A stretch of 41,133 bases of DNA from Treponemataceae bacterium (GCA_024680915.1 JAILBN010000099.1:1-41133), one strand, 5' to 3'; numbered from the stretch's first letter, positions 23,699-33,031 are shown. Numbers and translations: made by a program. The notes: generated from the letters alone by a model not told the origin.

Positions 23699-24139
23699 AT
23701 GTACAAAAATCTAAAGGCAGAGCTCGAATCCCTTTCAGAGGGAATTTCTTATCCGGTTACTATTCTGGCCAATGCGGCGGCAATTCTTTTTAATGCTATC
23801 GAAGATATAAACTGGGCAGGTTTTTACATCCTTGATAAGGATGAGCTTCTTCTGGGGCCCTTTCAGGGAAAGCCCGCCTGTATGAAGATTCCTCTGGGAA
23901 AAGGTGTGTGCGGTACTGCCGCCGCCGGAGACAGTACTCTTCTTGTCAAGGATGTCCATGATTTCCCCGGTCATATCGCCTGCGATAGTGCCTCTAATTC
24001 CGAGATAGTCATACCAATCCACAAGGATGATCGTTTATACGGGGTTCTTGATATAGACAGTCCTTCCCTTGACCGCTTCCAGGAGTCCGACAGACTGGGG
24101 CTTGAGGACTTCGTGGCATCTCTGGAAAGATTCCTTTGA
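23699..24139 (+). CDS. msrC: Free methionine-(R)-sulfoxide reductase, GAF domain
   Basis: 146 residues from the ATG at 23699; the longer frame from 23567 is rejected because it runs through the promoter. It reduces free methionine-R-sulfoxide and so repairs oxidised amino acid pools. A single GAF domain shows INWAGFYIL, LGPFQGKPAC, IPLGKGVCGTAA, DVHDFPGHIACD and EIVIPI. Cys61, Cys71 and Cys95 have the spacing of the three catalytic cysteines of the E. coli enzyme (84, 94, 118). DIDSPSLDRF near the end is also conserved. Followed after 18 bp by the M16-like gene, probably in one operon. Confidence 0.92.
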   Translation: MYKNLKAELESLSEGISYPVTILANAAAILFNAIEDINWAGFYILDKDELLLGPFQGKPACMKIPLGKGVCGTAAAGDSTLLVKDVHDFPGHIACDSASNSEIVIPIHKDDRLYGVLDIDSPSLDRFQESDRLGLEDFVASLERFL

Positions 24140-24157
24140 TATCTTGGGTGGTGGGTT

Positions 24158-27100
24158 GTGACACAGGGAAATAAACGCTTTGGTCTTGTCTTTTTTGTCA
24201 TTTTAGCTTTCAGCTGCTTTTTTCCGGCTTCTCTTTTTTCTCAGGATCTTTCCCTTCAGACATCAGCTTCAGGAACAAGCCTTTCAAGCTCTCTTTCTTC
24301 AGCTTCAGTTCCGAATTCTGCTTATGATGTCCTGTCTGGTCTTCCCGGTTTTTACCATGGTCAGCTTGATAACGGCCTTGATGTTTATTTCCTGGAGGAT
24401 TATTCATCTCCTGCGGCTGCTTTCTGTTTTGCCGTGAAAGCAGGGACTTCTGTTCAGACTCCTCTTACCACAGGTATTTCCGAGTTGTGTACGCGGATTT
24501 TCTTTTCAGCTTCTGGAGGGCAGGAGTTTTTTTACGATAATGGTGCCTTTACCCTTGATTCTGAATGCTCTGGTGATTATGCCCTCTACTCCTCCATTTT
24601 TTCTGCTGACAGAATCGATGATATTTTGTCGGGGCTTGCCCGTTGCGTTGAGACGACGAATGTTTCTGAAGCCGTATTTTTAGAGCATTATTCCGCTATG
24701 CTTGAGAAAGCAAAGGGTTGGGGAGTCTCCTCAGAAAGCTATATAAACGGAAGCATGGATGGAATAATGTTTCCCTCATATCCTTGGAGCAGGGAGACGG
24801 GTCTGGATCCAGAGGCTTTTATTTCCTCCGGTTCCGAGCTTGCTCTGGACAAGGTACTTGAGCTGAGACGTAAATATTATGTTCCGGACAATTCCGCCTT
24901 GTTTTTATGCGGACCCTTCTCTCCTGATCATATAGCTGAAATTGTGGTGTCTTTTTTTTCTGATTGGAAGGCTGGGGAAACAGTTCCTCTGGGGGCTGTT
25001 TGGGAGGAAGGTAAATACAGCCTTGCGGATGTCATGTCCTGGGAAGGGAAGGCCGCAGCTGCCCTGCGGCAGGAGCTGCACGGCCTGAGACTGGGAACCG
25101 GTCCTGGCGGATCCCAGTCTGACGGTGGCTCCGGACCTGGTGAACTTAACGGCTCCGGGGATAGTGGACTTGACGGTTCCGGTCCTGGCGGGGGCGGACT
25201 CTATGTCCTTTCGTCAGACAGCTTTTCAAAAGATTTTAACCAGCTTATAGTCCAGTATGTGCTGGATAACCCTTTTTTGACCGCCACCCAAGCCGCGGCC
25301 GCTGAAACTGCTGTGGCTCTTTTTGAGCAGGGGTCTGCCTTCAAGAGCCTTGTCCTTGCCGACGAGGACTGCGGAGTAAAAAGTGCGGACTGGCTTTATA
25401 GCTCCATTCTGCGTCAGCAGTCTGGCTCCCGCCTTGTTTTCCAAGCTATTGCCGAGAATAAAGGAAACTCTCCTGGAAAACAGGCTCTGGCTTTTGCCCG
25501 TTGTATAGAAAAACCAGAGGTTTTTTCTCAAGACGAAATCGCTTATTTCAGCCGTATCACTGCGGACAGACTGACTCTGCTCCGTCGTGATCCCTATCAG
25601 TTTATCCATTCCATGGCAGAGGATTGGGGCTTTTGTAATCCTTATCTGCCTGAACTGGCAGATAAATTACAGGAAGAGGGCTTTCCCAGATTCTCTTTCA
25701 GCAAAGCTTTTTTTGAACCCTTTTCTGCTTCTTTGAGCAGGGAGGCTCTTTCTCTTACTTCTGATGACCTTTATCCCCTTCTTGACGGAGACCCCTATGT
25801 CTTCCTTCTTCTGAATGATGAGGTCTATGCTCAACACAAGGATTCCCTGGAGTCTTCTGGTTTTATCTATATCCCTAAGGACAGTGGTGAATGGTATAAG
25901 ACTGAAGGCGGAAAATCAGCTTTGAGAGGGGAGGGGGCTGCTTCCTTCTCGGAGCTGGTGATAGGGAAATTACTTCCTCTGCTTTCTTCAGAGCTTCTTG
26001 TTGAGCCTGACTCCTTTCCTGCAATAGATGCGTGGGAAACAGAAGAAAGCCTGCCGCCTCTTGAGGAAAAATCCGGCCTGCAAAATTATATTGACTATGG
26101 GAAAAATGCTTTCGGAACCTTCAGTCTTTCCAATGGAATTCCTGTTATAGTTCAGAATGGAACGACCTCTTCTTTTTCATTCAAGCTTATGTTCTCGGGG
26201 AAAAAAGCTGTCCTTTCCGCTGCTGAGCGTGATTCCCAGCTCGTCATATCGGATGTGATAGCAAATAATATAAAAGAGTATATTCTGATGAGCGGCTATG
26301 TCCCCTGTTCAGAATTCTCTGTTTCAACTGAAAGCAAAAGTTATGGAACGATTATCGATATAAGCACCACGGCGGATTATGCGGAGCCTGTGCTGCGCAT
26401 GGCCGCAGAAGCCTTGTTTTTCGGTGATATTTCTGCTCCCAGGGTAGATGAGTGTGCGTATGCCAGAAGGTCTGAATGGGGTATGAAGCTGGCTGACGGT
26501 GATTTCCAGCTTCATGCTGCTGCCATGGCCAGCCTTTGTGAGGAAAGCTCTGAAGCTGGCTTCTTTGATTCAGGCATAGATTTTTTCTCCGGGGTCGTTT
26601 TCCAGGATATTGAGGTCAAATATCTTGAGATGATAGATGCCTCCTCCCTTTCTCTTGCCCTTTGCGGTAAGGATGCGGACACTTTTCTTCCTCTTTTGGA
26701 TGATTTGTTCGGTTTTCTGATGAACTTTTCCAGGTCTGGGAGGGGTACTTCCCTTCTTTCTTCTGACCAGCTGCTCCCGGAGAATCAGGTCAGGGTCGCC
26801 CTCCGCAGAATCTTTACTTCCTCCGTGAAGCCTGGTGAATATGTAGTCCAACCAGAAAAGCTCATTCCTACAGAAATCTTCTATGATCCTCTTCATATCT
26901 ATTTCCAATGCCCGCCTCTGGATTCTCCTGATTATGCCGTATTCATGGCCCTTGTCTATGAGCTGGAAGAAATCCTTGACGGAATGTGGGAAGGCGGCGT
27001 CTTATCATCTTCTGACTTTGTAAGGGTGCCTGTGGCTGGTATTTGGTTCCACGGTGTGACTCAGGCCTCTGTTGTATATGAGCTATTCTCTGAGGCCGTA

Positions 27101-27361
27101 GAAGTACTTCAGTGTGATTTTGATGAAGAGAGAATCAAGGTCTTGTGCGACCGTTATATAGAAAGATTTTATAATGGAGTAAAGGATACATCCTCTTTGA
27201 CAATGAGGATTTTGGAAGGAAATGTGTTTGGCGGGGATGGTTCTTTATACCTTAAAACGCTTGAAGCCTTGAAGACTGCTTCTGCTGACGATTTCGCGGC
27301 ACAGGCGGCAGCTTTTTCCACCATGCCCCTGCTTAAAAGCCTTTCTCAGGATACTAAATAG
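24158..27361 (+). CDS. Exported M16 (pitrilysin/insulinase)-like protein, catalytic motif missing
   Basis: 1067 residues, GTG start. A signal peptide (hydrophobic 10-28, ending SLFSQ) indicates export. LDNGLDVYFLEDYSSPAAAFCFAVKAGTS is split here as LDNGLDVYFLED and AFCFAVKAGTS and is a classical M16 N-terminal strand pair. Where active members have HxxEH after the Gly, this protein reads GISELCTRIFF, so zinc ligands are absent and no HxxEH occurs elsewhere. A second M16-like half begins near FGTFSLSNGIPVIVQNG (about 650). Residues about 310-345 are an unusual Gly/Ser/Asp-rich linker. It may be a non-catalytic clamp or a pseudo-enzyme subunit paired with an active M16 partner encoded elsewhere. 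Convergent with the methyltransferase gene. Confidence 0.8.
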   Translation: MTQGNKRFGLVFFVILAFSCFFPASLFSQDLSLQTSASGTSLSSSLSSASVPNSAYDVLSGLPGFYHGQLDNGLDVYFLEDYSSPAAAFCFAVKAGTSVQTPLTTGISELCTRIFFSASGGQEFFYDNGAFTLDSECSGDYALYSSIFSADRIDDILSGLARCVETTNVSEAVFLEHYSAMLEKAKGWGVSSESYINGSMDGIMFPSYPWSRETGLDPEAFISSGSELALDKVLELRRKYYVPDNSALFLCGPFSPDHIAEIVVSFFSDWKAGETVPLGAVWEEGKYSLADVMSWEGKAAAALRQELHGLRLGTGPGGSQSDGGSGPGELNGSGDSGLDGSGPGGGGLYVLSSDSFSKDFNQLIVQYVLDNPFLTATQAAAAETAVALFEQGSAFKSLVLADEDCGVKSADWLYSSILRQQSGSRLVFQAIAENKGNSPGKQALAFARCIEKPEVFSQDEIAYFSRITADRLTLLRRDPYQFIHSMAEDWGFCNPYLPELADKLQEEGFPRFSFSKAFFEPFSASLSREALSLTSDDLYPLLDGDPYVFLLLNDEVYAQHKDSLESSGFIYIPKDSGEWYKTEGGKSALRGEGAASFSELVIGKLLPLLSSELLVEPDSFPAIDAWETEESLPPLEEKSGLQNYIDYGKNAFGTFSLSNGIPVIVQNGTTSSFSFKLMFSGKKAVLSAAERDSQLVISDVIANNIKEYILMSGYVPCSEFSVSTESKSYGTIIDISTTADYAEPVLRMAAEALFFGDISAPRVDECAYARRSEWGMKLADGDFQLHAAAMASLCEESSEAGFFDSGIDFFSGVVFQDIEVKYLEMIDASSLSLALCGKDADTFLPLLDDLFGFLMNFSRSGRGTSLLSSDQLLPENQVRVALRRIFTSSVKPGEYVVQPEKLIPTEIFYDPLHIYFQCPPLDSPDYAVFMALVYELEEILDGMWEGGVLSSSDFVRVPVAGIWFHGVTQASVVYELFSEAVEVLQCDFDEERIKVLCDRYIERFYNGVKDTSSLTMRILEGNVFGGDGSLYLKTLEALKTASADDFAAQAAAFSTMPLLKSLSQDTK

Positions 27362-27384
27362 AAGGCCGGAAAAGACCATCCATC

Positions 27385-27413
27385 AAAAATGTGGAGCCCT
27401 AAAAATGTGGAGC
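27385..27413. repeat. Tandem 13-bp direct repeat
   Basis: AAAAATGTGGAGC occurs at 27385-27397 and 27401-27413 (period 16), directly next to the methyltransferase stop codon. Only two copies, so it is not an array. Confidence 0.6.
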
Positions 27414-28388
27414 TCAAAGTCCTTTTTTTTGTTGGTTCAGAGTGTTCCTTTCCCAGAAAACTCCATCGCAGTAGCCCTGTATCGTTTTGTCCTCTTCTGC
27501 ACCGGCAAGGCGCTTCTCTGCCCAAAGACAATATTCCTCGTTGATCTCTATGCCGCAATAATTCCTACCCAGTTTCTTTGCGGTGACACATGCTGTGCCG
27601 CTTCCTGAGAAGGGCTCGAAAACCATGTCTCCGGGATTTGACGAAGCAAGAATCAGTTTGGCATATAGCTTTTCCGGCTTTTGCGTGGGGTGATCGGTGT
27701 TCTCTTTCATTGACCAGAAGGGCACGCTTATGTCATCCCAGAAGTTGGAGGGATAGGTAAGCCTGAAGTTACCGGCGTCCGTTTCCTGCCAGTCCTTGGG
27801 TTTACCGTCAGCTTTGTAGGGGGCTATGACCCGTCTTTTCATCATGACCTGCTTTATGTTGAAGGTATAGTCTGAGGGATCTTTCACGGCAAACCATATA
27901 TCTTCCATGCTGTTTTTCCAGTTTGTCTTGGCGCCCCTGCCTTTTTCTCTCTGCCAAGTTATGCGGTTTATTATCGTAAGCTCTTTCTCTACGGCCCTTT
28001 GAAGGGATGAGGTGCATTTCCAGTCCCCGCATATGTAGAGGGAGCCGTGGGCTTTCAGTTTCCTGCAGACTTTAGGGAGCCAGCTTTCCAGAAAGGCATC
28101 ATATGCATTGGACTTCATTTCGTTAAAAACGATTTTTCCAAAGTTTTTCGTCAGATTGTAGGGAGGATCGATTATTATCAGATCTGCGAAGTTTTCCGGT
28201 ATATATTCCAGAGTCTTAGATAAATCCCCGTTGATTATTTTGTTTCTCAGGGAAAGTTCCCTTGCTGAGAGCATATCAGGTGTTATAAGCTTTTCCCTCA
28301 ATGCTGGGATTTCTTCTTCGCTGATGGTGAGAGTCCTGTTGTTTTCTGCTTTTTTCTTTTTGTCTGCCACATGAAAAAAGTAATCCAT
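27414..28388 (-). CDS. DNA methyltransferase, N6-adenine/N4-cytosine type (beta class), orphan
   Basis: 324 residues. Motif IV IIIDPPYNLTKNFG comes first (about 71-84), then a target-recognition region, HPTQKPEKL (motif X-like), and the AdoMet site FEPFSGSGTACVTAKKLGRNYCGIEI (split: FEPFSGSGTACVTAKKLGR, NYCGIEI) near the C-terminus. That order (IV before I) is the beta class, which includes CcrM and HinfI-like adenine methylases. DPPY is compatible with N6-adenine. No restriction gene is beside it, so it may be a solitary regulatory methylase. The ATG at 28388 has no Shine-Dalgarno; an internal start cannot be excluded because residues 1-45 are poorly conserved-looking. Confidence 0.9.
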   Translation of the reverse strand: MDYFFHVADKKKKAENNRTLTISEEEIPALREKLITPDMLSARELSLRNKIINGDLSKTLEYIPENFADLIIIDPPYNLTKNFGKIVFNEMKSNAYDAFLESWLPKVCRKLKAHGSLYICGDWKCTSSLQRAVEKELTIINRITWQREKGRGAKTNWKNSMEDIWFAVKDPSDYTFNIKQVMMKRRVIAPYKADGKPKDWQETDAGNFRLTYPSNFWDDISVPFWSMKENTDHPTQKPEKLYAKLILASSNPGDMVFEPFSGSGTACVTAKKLGRNYCGIEINEEYCLWAEKRLAGAEEDKTIQGYCDGVFWERNTLNQQKKGL

Positions 28389-28509
28389 ATGCTTTGATTA
28401 AGTCAATTCCTTTATGGATTCCATATACTTTGATATAAAACATGACTGAAAAAAACAAAAAGAAGACGGTTAATTTATAAATCTGAATTGAAAACTTTCT
28501 TTTTATTGA

Positions 28510-28538
28510 ATGACAAATGATAATTTTTATGGTAGCAT
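28510..28538 (+). promoter_or_regulatory. Candidate promoter of the TPR-GGDEF pair
   Basis: ATGACA (28510-28515), 17-bp spacer, TAGCAT (28533-28538). The leader would be about 80 nt with AAAGGGAAAG before the ATG at 28625. Confidence 0.4.
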
Positions 28539-28624
28539 AAAACGGAGTGTTCGTCGGCAGAAAGAGAGCATAGAATAGTCTCTTGTGTTTTTTTGTACTG
28601 TCATTCGTCCAGAAAGGGAAAGCA

Positions 28625-29956
28625 ATGAATTATGAACTAAAAAAACAATACTATGATGTTTATAAGAACATTCATCAGTTGCAAGAAAAACTCGAACGTG
28701 ATGTAGGTGATTTGACTCCCAAGGAAAAAGAAGAAATCCGGATGATGATTATCCAGAACTATCTGATCGTTGGAGAAAGGGAGCCTGCAATAACTCTGCT
28801 CAAGGAATATATTGAGCAATGGGTTACTCCCCGAGATCTTTTCCGTTCTCCGGCTCCTATACGGGCTTTTGTTATTCTCCTTATGCTCTATATAAATACA
28901 GGGCGCTTGGCTCTTGCCGAAGAATATCTTGAGCGTTTCAAAACTTTTATAAAATATTCAGATAAAGATAATACGGCATATTCTGCGATCATAGCTTATA
29001 CGGATGTACTGGCTATGATGATTGACCGCCGTTCCTATGACGAGAATGATATGCTGTTAAAAATACAGAAAATGGAAGACTTCTACGAGAAAAGGAAAAA
29101 CACTCTTCCCGTTGATTTTGCCGTCACCATATATAGTTTTTTCTCTAATTATTTTTCTTCTGTAAATGATCTGGACGAGGCGATTGGATACTGGAAAAAA
29201 GCTTTTTCCATGTCTGAGAGTTCAGGTCTTAAGTTCCGGACCTGCGAGCTCTATAGGAAGCTTTCTGAGATGTATGAGAAAGCGGGCTTATATAAGGAAG
29301 CCTTAGAGAATTATAATCTTTTCTGTAATGGACGGAAGGAAATATGGACAGCGAAGGAATATGCATATTCCGACTTCCTGATTGCTGAGTACGGCATAAA
29401 ATCAGGTGCAGAAATAGAGAAAGATTTGCGGGAAAGGAATAATTCCCTTGGAGAGAAAGCTGTCAGGGATTCTTTGACAGGCCTTTATAACAGACGGTAT
29501 CTGAATAAGGTTCTGGATGAGATCTTTATGAAGGGTGATTCCGTGATGGTGCATGCTATCATGTTTGATATAGATTTTTTCAAACGCTACAATGATAACT
29601 ACGGCCATATGAAGGGAGACCGTGTTCTTGAGAAAATAGGCGAGCTTCTTGGTACTTTTGCATCCGAGTCTATACTTACCATAAGATACGGCGGGGAGGA
29701 ATTCCTCTTGCTTATATGCGAGCAGAGTGAGACAGAGACTGAGATAGTGGCCCATACAGTTCTTCAGGAAATCCAGAATCGTAATTATGAGCATGAGTAT
29801 TCGGATGTGGCAAAGTGTCTGACTCTCAGTGCTGGTCTTGCGTCTCTTGAATGCAGCTCTAAGGATGATATTTATACTCTTTGTGACATGGCGGACAAGG
29901 CTTTGTATATTGCAAAGAACAATGGTCGTAATACATGTGTGAGGTATGAGAAATAG
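28625..29956 (+). CDS. TPR-GGDEF diguanylate cyclase 1
   Basis: 443 residues from the ATG at 28625 (GGGAAAG before it; the in-frame start at 28583 is not preferred). It should make cyclic di-GMP from two GTP. The N-terminal ~280 residues are helical TPR-like repeats (for example ALAEEYLERFKTF, DEAIGYWKKAFSMSESSG, YKEALENYNLF). The GGDEF domain starts at DSLTGLYNRRYL, has MFDIDFFKRYNDNYGHMKGD and the active loop RYGGEEF, and ends CDMADKALYIAKNNGRN. The inhibitory RxxD I-site is absent before the loop. No signal peptide or membrane span, so a cytoplasmic sensor through protein-protein contact is likely. Two bases separate it from a second protein of the same architecture. Confidence 0.93.
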   Translation: MNYELKKQYYDVYKNIHQLQEKLERDVGDLTPKEKEEIRMMIIQNYLIVGEREPAITLLKEYIEQWVTPRDLFRSPAPIRAFVILLMLYINTGRLALAEEYLERFKTFIKYSDKDNTAYSAIIAYTDVLAMMIDRRSYDENDMLLKIQKMEDFYEKRKNTLPVDFAVTIYSFFSNYFSSVNDLDEAIGYWKKAFSMSESSGLKFRTCELYRKLSEMYEKAGLYKEALENYNLFCNGRKEIWTAKEYAYSDFLIAEYGIKSGAEIEKDLRERNNSLGEKAVRDSLTGLYNRRYLNKVLDEIFMKGDSVMVHAIMFDIDFFKRYNDNYGHMKGDRVLEKIGELLGTFASESILTIRYGGEEFLLLICEQSETETEIVAHTVLQEIQNRNYEHEYSDVAKCLTLSAGLASLECSSKDDIYTLCDMADKALYIAKNNGRNTCVRYEK

Positions 29957-29958
29957 CT

Positions 29959-31842
29959 ATGTGGTGTGAGAGACCCGAGTTTAAGGGTGGAAGTAAGGAA
30001 AAGCTGAGAGATTATATCACCTATTTCGAAGGAACTTGTGAGCTCTGCATAGGTAACATGGGCATCAATAAGTATCAAGAGGATGTGGAATCTCTCCTTG
30101 AGAATGAATCCTCCAACGATGACGAGAAAAATATGCTCTTGTTTTATATAGACGGAGTCATCTACTACAAGATATCTGAGTATGACAAGGCTTTCGAGAA
30201 ATGGTCAAAAGCTGAGACCTATGCCCGAAAAATAACAGACGATGTCTTTTTAGCTAAGATTTTTTCTTATTATGCGATTATTTTCTATATAAAGAAAGAT
30301 TATGATCGTTCAGAAGTTTATTTTGATGAGGCGGCTTCCATTTTTGCCATTCACAGGATGTATACGGAATTGTCGCTCCATTACATAAATTACCTGTGGT
30401 ATAAGCGCTACGATCCGGATAAGAACGAAGTTTCTGCATACCTCGATATGGCCTTCTACTATGTTCAGCTCTCGAATTCCATAATGGACGCCAGGGTTTA
30501 CCTGCACCTTGGATATATCTACAAAACGATATTCAATGATTTCATCCGTGGAATCGGATATCTGAATATAGCCAGGGATATATGCTTCAAGAACAACAAT
30601 GTAGAGATGGAAAGCATGACGCTTCATACTCTTGCCGACGGATATATGCAGCTTTCCCACTATTATGAGTCTGTTCATATTTACGAGCAGCTGATGACCG
30701 ATAAGCGCTACGCGAATATAACGGAAAACCTAAAATGCGCCATTCTTAGCAATCTTATTCCCTGTTACATACACATAGGTAATTATGAGAAAGCGAACTT
30801 ATATCTTGAAATGATGAAGTCTCTTACCAGTGAGACTCAGGTTAATGCAAGGCCCTATTTCGATTGTCTGTCTCACTGGCTTACGGCAATGATGTATATC
30901 AAGAAGAAGGAGAATCTTGATCAGGTTCTTCCTCTCCTGGATTCCTGCTCTTCTTTCTGTTGTAATTCCATTCAGCCTATACAAATGGATTCCTTTGACC
31001 TGAAGCTTGCGGAGAATTACGGGGAGTATTGGGAAGTCATGGGCAATTATGACAGGGCCATTGAGTATTATCAGAACATGGGCAGACTGGCGGAAAAATA
31101 TACCGATTTTGACAGGATGACTGTATGCTCCAGACTATCAGTGGTGTACGAGAAAAAAGGTGAATTCAAGACGGCCTTGGAATACCGGAAGCAAGAGACG
31201 GAGCATTTCAATAAGATAGACAGGGAGAATATACTTAGCCAGTATGATCATCTTTACAAGAAGTTCTTCAAAAACATACAGGATGATCATCTGAAGAATC
31301 TCTTCGAGACAAACGATAACCTGTCGAAAGCCGTTTATATCGATGAGTTGACGAATGTTCATAACCGACTTTATTATCAAGACTTTTTAGAGAGGTTCGG
31401 GAAAAAAGGTAATTATTCTGTAATTATGATTGACCTTGATTATTTTAAGGAATACAACGATTCATACGGTCATCTTAAAGGAGATGTATGTCTGAAAACT
31501 GCTGCCCGTATAATCAAGGAATCTATTCCTGCTGATGAATATGACACCCTTTGCCATCTGATCCGTTATGGTGGTGAAGAATTCCTCATATTGGCGGAAG
31601 CCTATTCTTCGGACGAAATATTAACCCTTGCGGAAACAATCGTGAAAAACATAGAATCTGCTCGTATTCAGCATAAGAATTCGAGTGTTTCTGAATATCT
31701 TACCCTCAGTGCTGGTTGTGCCACTGGTCTTTTTTCCAGCAAAGAAGAAATGGAAAGTATAGTCACAAAAGCTGATAAAGCCCTGTATTTAGCAAAGAAA
31801 AAGGGACGCAACACAGCCGTTCGTTTTTATGGTCAGTTTTAA
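29959..31842 (+). CDS. TPR-GGDEF diguanylate cyclase 2
   Basis: 627 residues. Same design as the preceding gene, with a longer TPR part (about 1-450; clear units YDKAFEKWSKAETYARKI, YDRAIEYYQNMGRLAEKY, EFKTALEYRKQETEHFNKI). The GGDEF domain begins DELTNVHNRLYYQ, contains MIDLDYFKEYNDSYGHLKGD and the intact RYGGEEF loop, and ends KADKALYLAKKKGRNTAV. The RxxD I-site is absent here too. The ATG is two bases after the upstream stop and has no nearby ribosome site, so translation is probably coupled. The two proteins are similar in the cyclase half and probably arose by duplication; they may form a heterodimer. Confidence 0.93.
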   Translation: MWCERPEFKGGSKEKLRDYITYFEGTCELCIGNMGINKYQEDVESLLENESSNDDEKNMLLFYIDGVIYYKISEYDKAFEKWSKAETYARKITDDVFLAKIFSYYAIIFYIKKDYDRSEVYFDEAASIFAIHRMYTELSLHYINYLWYKRYDPDKNEVSAYLDMAFYYVQLSNSIMDARVYLHLGYIYKTIFNDFIRGIGYLNIARDICFKNNNVEMESMTLHTLADGYMQLSHYYESVHIYEQLMTDKRYANITENLKCAILSNLIPCYIHIGNYEKANLYLEMMKSLTSETQVNARPYFDCLSHWLTAMMYIKKKENLDQVLPLLDSCSSFCCNSIQPIQMDSFDLKLAENYGEYWEVMGNYDRAIEYYQNMGRLAEKYTDFDRMTVCSRLSVVYEKKGEFKTALEYRKQETEHFNKIDRENILSQYDHLYKKFFKNIQDDHLKNLFETNDNLSKAVYIDELTNVHNRLYYQDFLERFGKKGNYSVIMIDLDYFKEYNDSYGHLKGDVCLKTAARIIKESIPADEYDTLCHLIRYGGEEFLILAEAYSSDEILTLAETIVKNIESARIQHKNSSVSEYLTLSAGCATGLFSSKEEMESIVTKADKALYLAKKKGRNTAVRFYGQF

Positions 31843-31860
31843 CCTCTGTTCTTTCTGTTA

Positions 31861-31898
31861 AAAAAAAAGACCCCAAAAACCAAAAAAGATTTTTGGGG
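31861..31898. terminator. Terminator between GGDEF2 and the LRR gene
   Basis: CCCCAAAAA (31871-31879) and TTTTTGGGG (31890-31898). On the minus strand the stem is followed by nine T (31869-31861 region), so it is mainly the terminator of the LRR gene; it may also stop the GGDEF operon. Confidence 0.85.
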
Positions 31899-31945
31899 TT
31901 GCTTGCTGCCTGATGTGATTATCTGACATCAGACGCCTGGAAAAA

Positions 31946-32956
31946 TCAATTTCTCTTGAATTTTGCGGTCAGCTCGCGGCTTGTTCCATATTCATCAACC
32001 CAGGTTGCCTCTGTGGATACTTTCTTTCCGCTCTTATCATACCAGCCTTCAAATACGTATCCAGAGTCAGGATATGCGAAATATGTCTGTTCCCACTCAC
32101 CTGTCTCTTTCCACTGTGCGTTGTAGATAGGATTATACTTGAGGCCGATACTGCCGCCTGTTCCTGCTGTTATGTTCAGAGGAAGAAGTGTCTCACGCTG
32201 AGGAGCATATGATTTTATGGACTTCATAGGATTTCCGCTGGCGTTCAGATGGCGGAGCAGAGGGTTTGCCGTGGTGTCCAGCTTTGTGATCCTGTTGTTG
32301 TGGCAGTAGAAGTATTTAAGCTTAGGATTGTGGCTCAAGTCAATTTCGGTGAATTTGTTGTCATTTATGTAAAGCTCCACCAGCTCCGGGTTCTTTGAGA
32401 CGTCAAGTCTGGAGAGAAGGTTGAATCCAGCATCGATTCCCTGGCAGGCAGGCAGCTCTGATACGTCAAGCTCGGAAATCTGGTTGTCCTGGATGCCGAA
32501 TATACGCATGCTTGGCATGTTCTTTGCCTCGATGCCTGTAATCTTATTGTGGTATACATCAAGGAAAACCATATCAGTATAATTCGAAAGATCAATGGTA
32601 CCTGTAAGCTGGCAGTTCCTCAGGTAAATCTCAAAGCTCTGGAGGGGATATACATCCTCGTTGAAAATATGGATTCCGAAACCTACTATTTTTCCGTTCT
32701 CGACGGCCACGCCAAAAGGATATTCCTTGTCCAGAGAAGAATCCGTAACTACCTCGACGCTCTGGTTCTTATTAGTTGTATCAACACGGCGAAGAATTTT
32801 ATGAAGGCTTTCTGCTTTCTCAAGGTTGGAGACTCCGTTCTCATCTTTTATGGCATAAAATCTGCCGATTCCATCTAGCCTTCCGCTTGAAAAAGCTTGA
32901 GTTGCGCAGAAAAGAATAATAAGGAATGACAGTAGTTTGACAAATTTGTTTTTCAT
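31946..32956 (-). CDS. Secreted leucine-rich repeat protein with C-terminal bacterial-repeat domain
   Basis: 336 residues. The N-terminus MKNKFVKLLSFLIILFCATQAFSSG is a signal peptide (FCATQAFS with AxA-like cleavage; no certain lipobox). From about 105 to 245 there are six or so LRR units of about 21 residues in the short bacterial style, such as LDVYHNKITGIEAKN, FGIQDNQISELDVSE, LYINDNKFTEIDLSHNP and FYCHNNRITKLDTTANP. The C-terminal ~75 residues (ITAGTGGSIGL then FAYPDSGYVFEGWYDKSGKKV) match the InlB-type 'bacterial repeat' beta-grasp domain. Surface or periplasmic binding is likely. GGGGG lies before the ATG. Treponemes have several LRR adhesins (for example LrrA), but identity with any of them is not claimed. 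Confidence 0.9.
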   Translation of the reverse strand: MKNKFVKLLSFLIILFCATQAFSSGRLDGIGRFYAIKDENGVSNLEKAESLHKILRRVDTTNKNQSVEVVTDSSLDKEYPFGVAVENGKIVGFGIHIFNEDVYPLQSFEIYLRNCQLTGTIDLSNYTDMVFLDVYHNKITGIEAKNMPSMRIFGIQDNQISELDVSELPACQGIDAGFNLLSRLDVSKNPELVELYINDNKFTEIDLSHNPKLKYFYCHNNRITKLDTTANPLLRHLNASGNPMKSIKSYAPQRETLLPLNITAGTGGSIGLKYNPIYNAQWKETGEWEQTYFAYPDSGYVFEGWYDKSGKKVSTEATWVDEYGTSRELTAKFKRN

Positions 32957-33031
32957 GTATACCCCCTGAGGTTAGATGTGTTTGTTTCCCCGTGCCCTAT
33001 TATTATTTATGAGCCTGTTGTCGATTAGCTT

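Noticed and set aside
27385..27413. Two AAAAATGTGGAGC copies as the start of a CRISPR array
   Set aside because: Only two copies with a three-base gap and no spacer-repeat pattern; no cas genes in the window.
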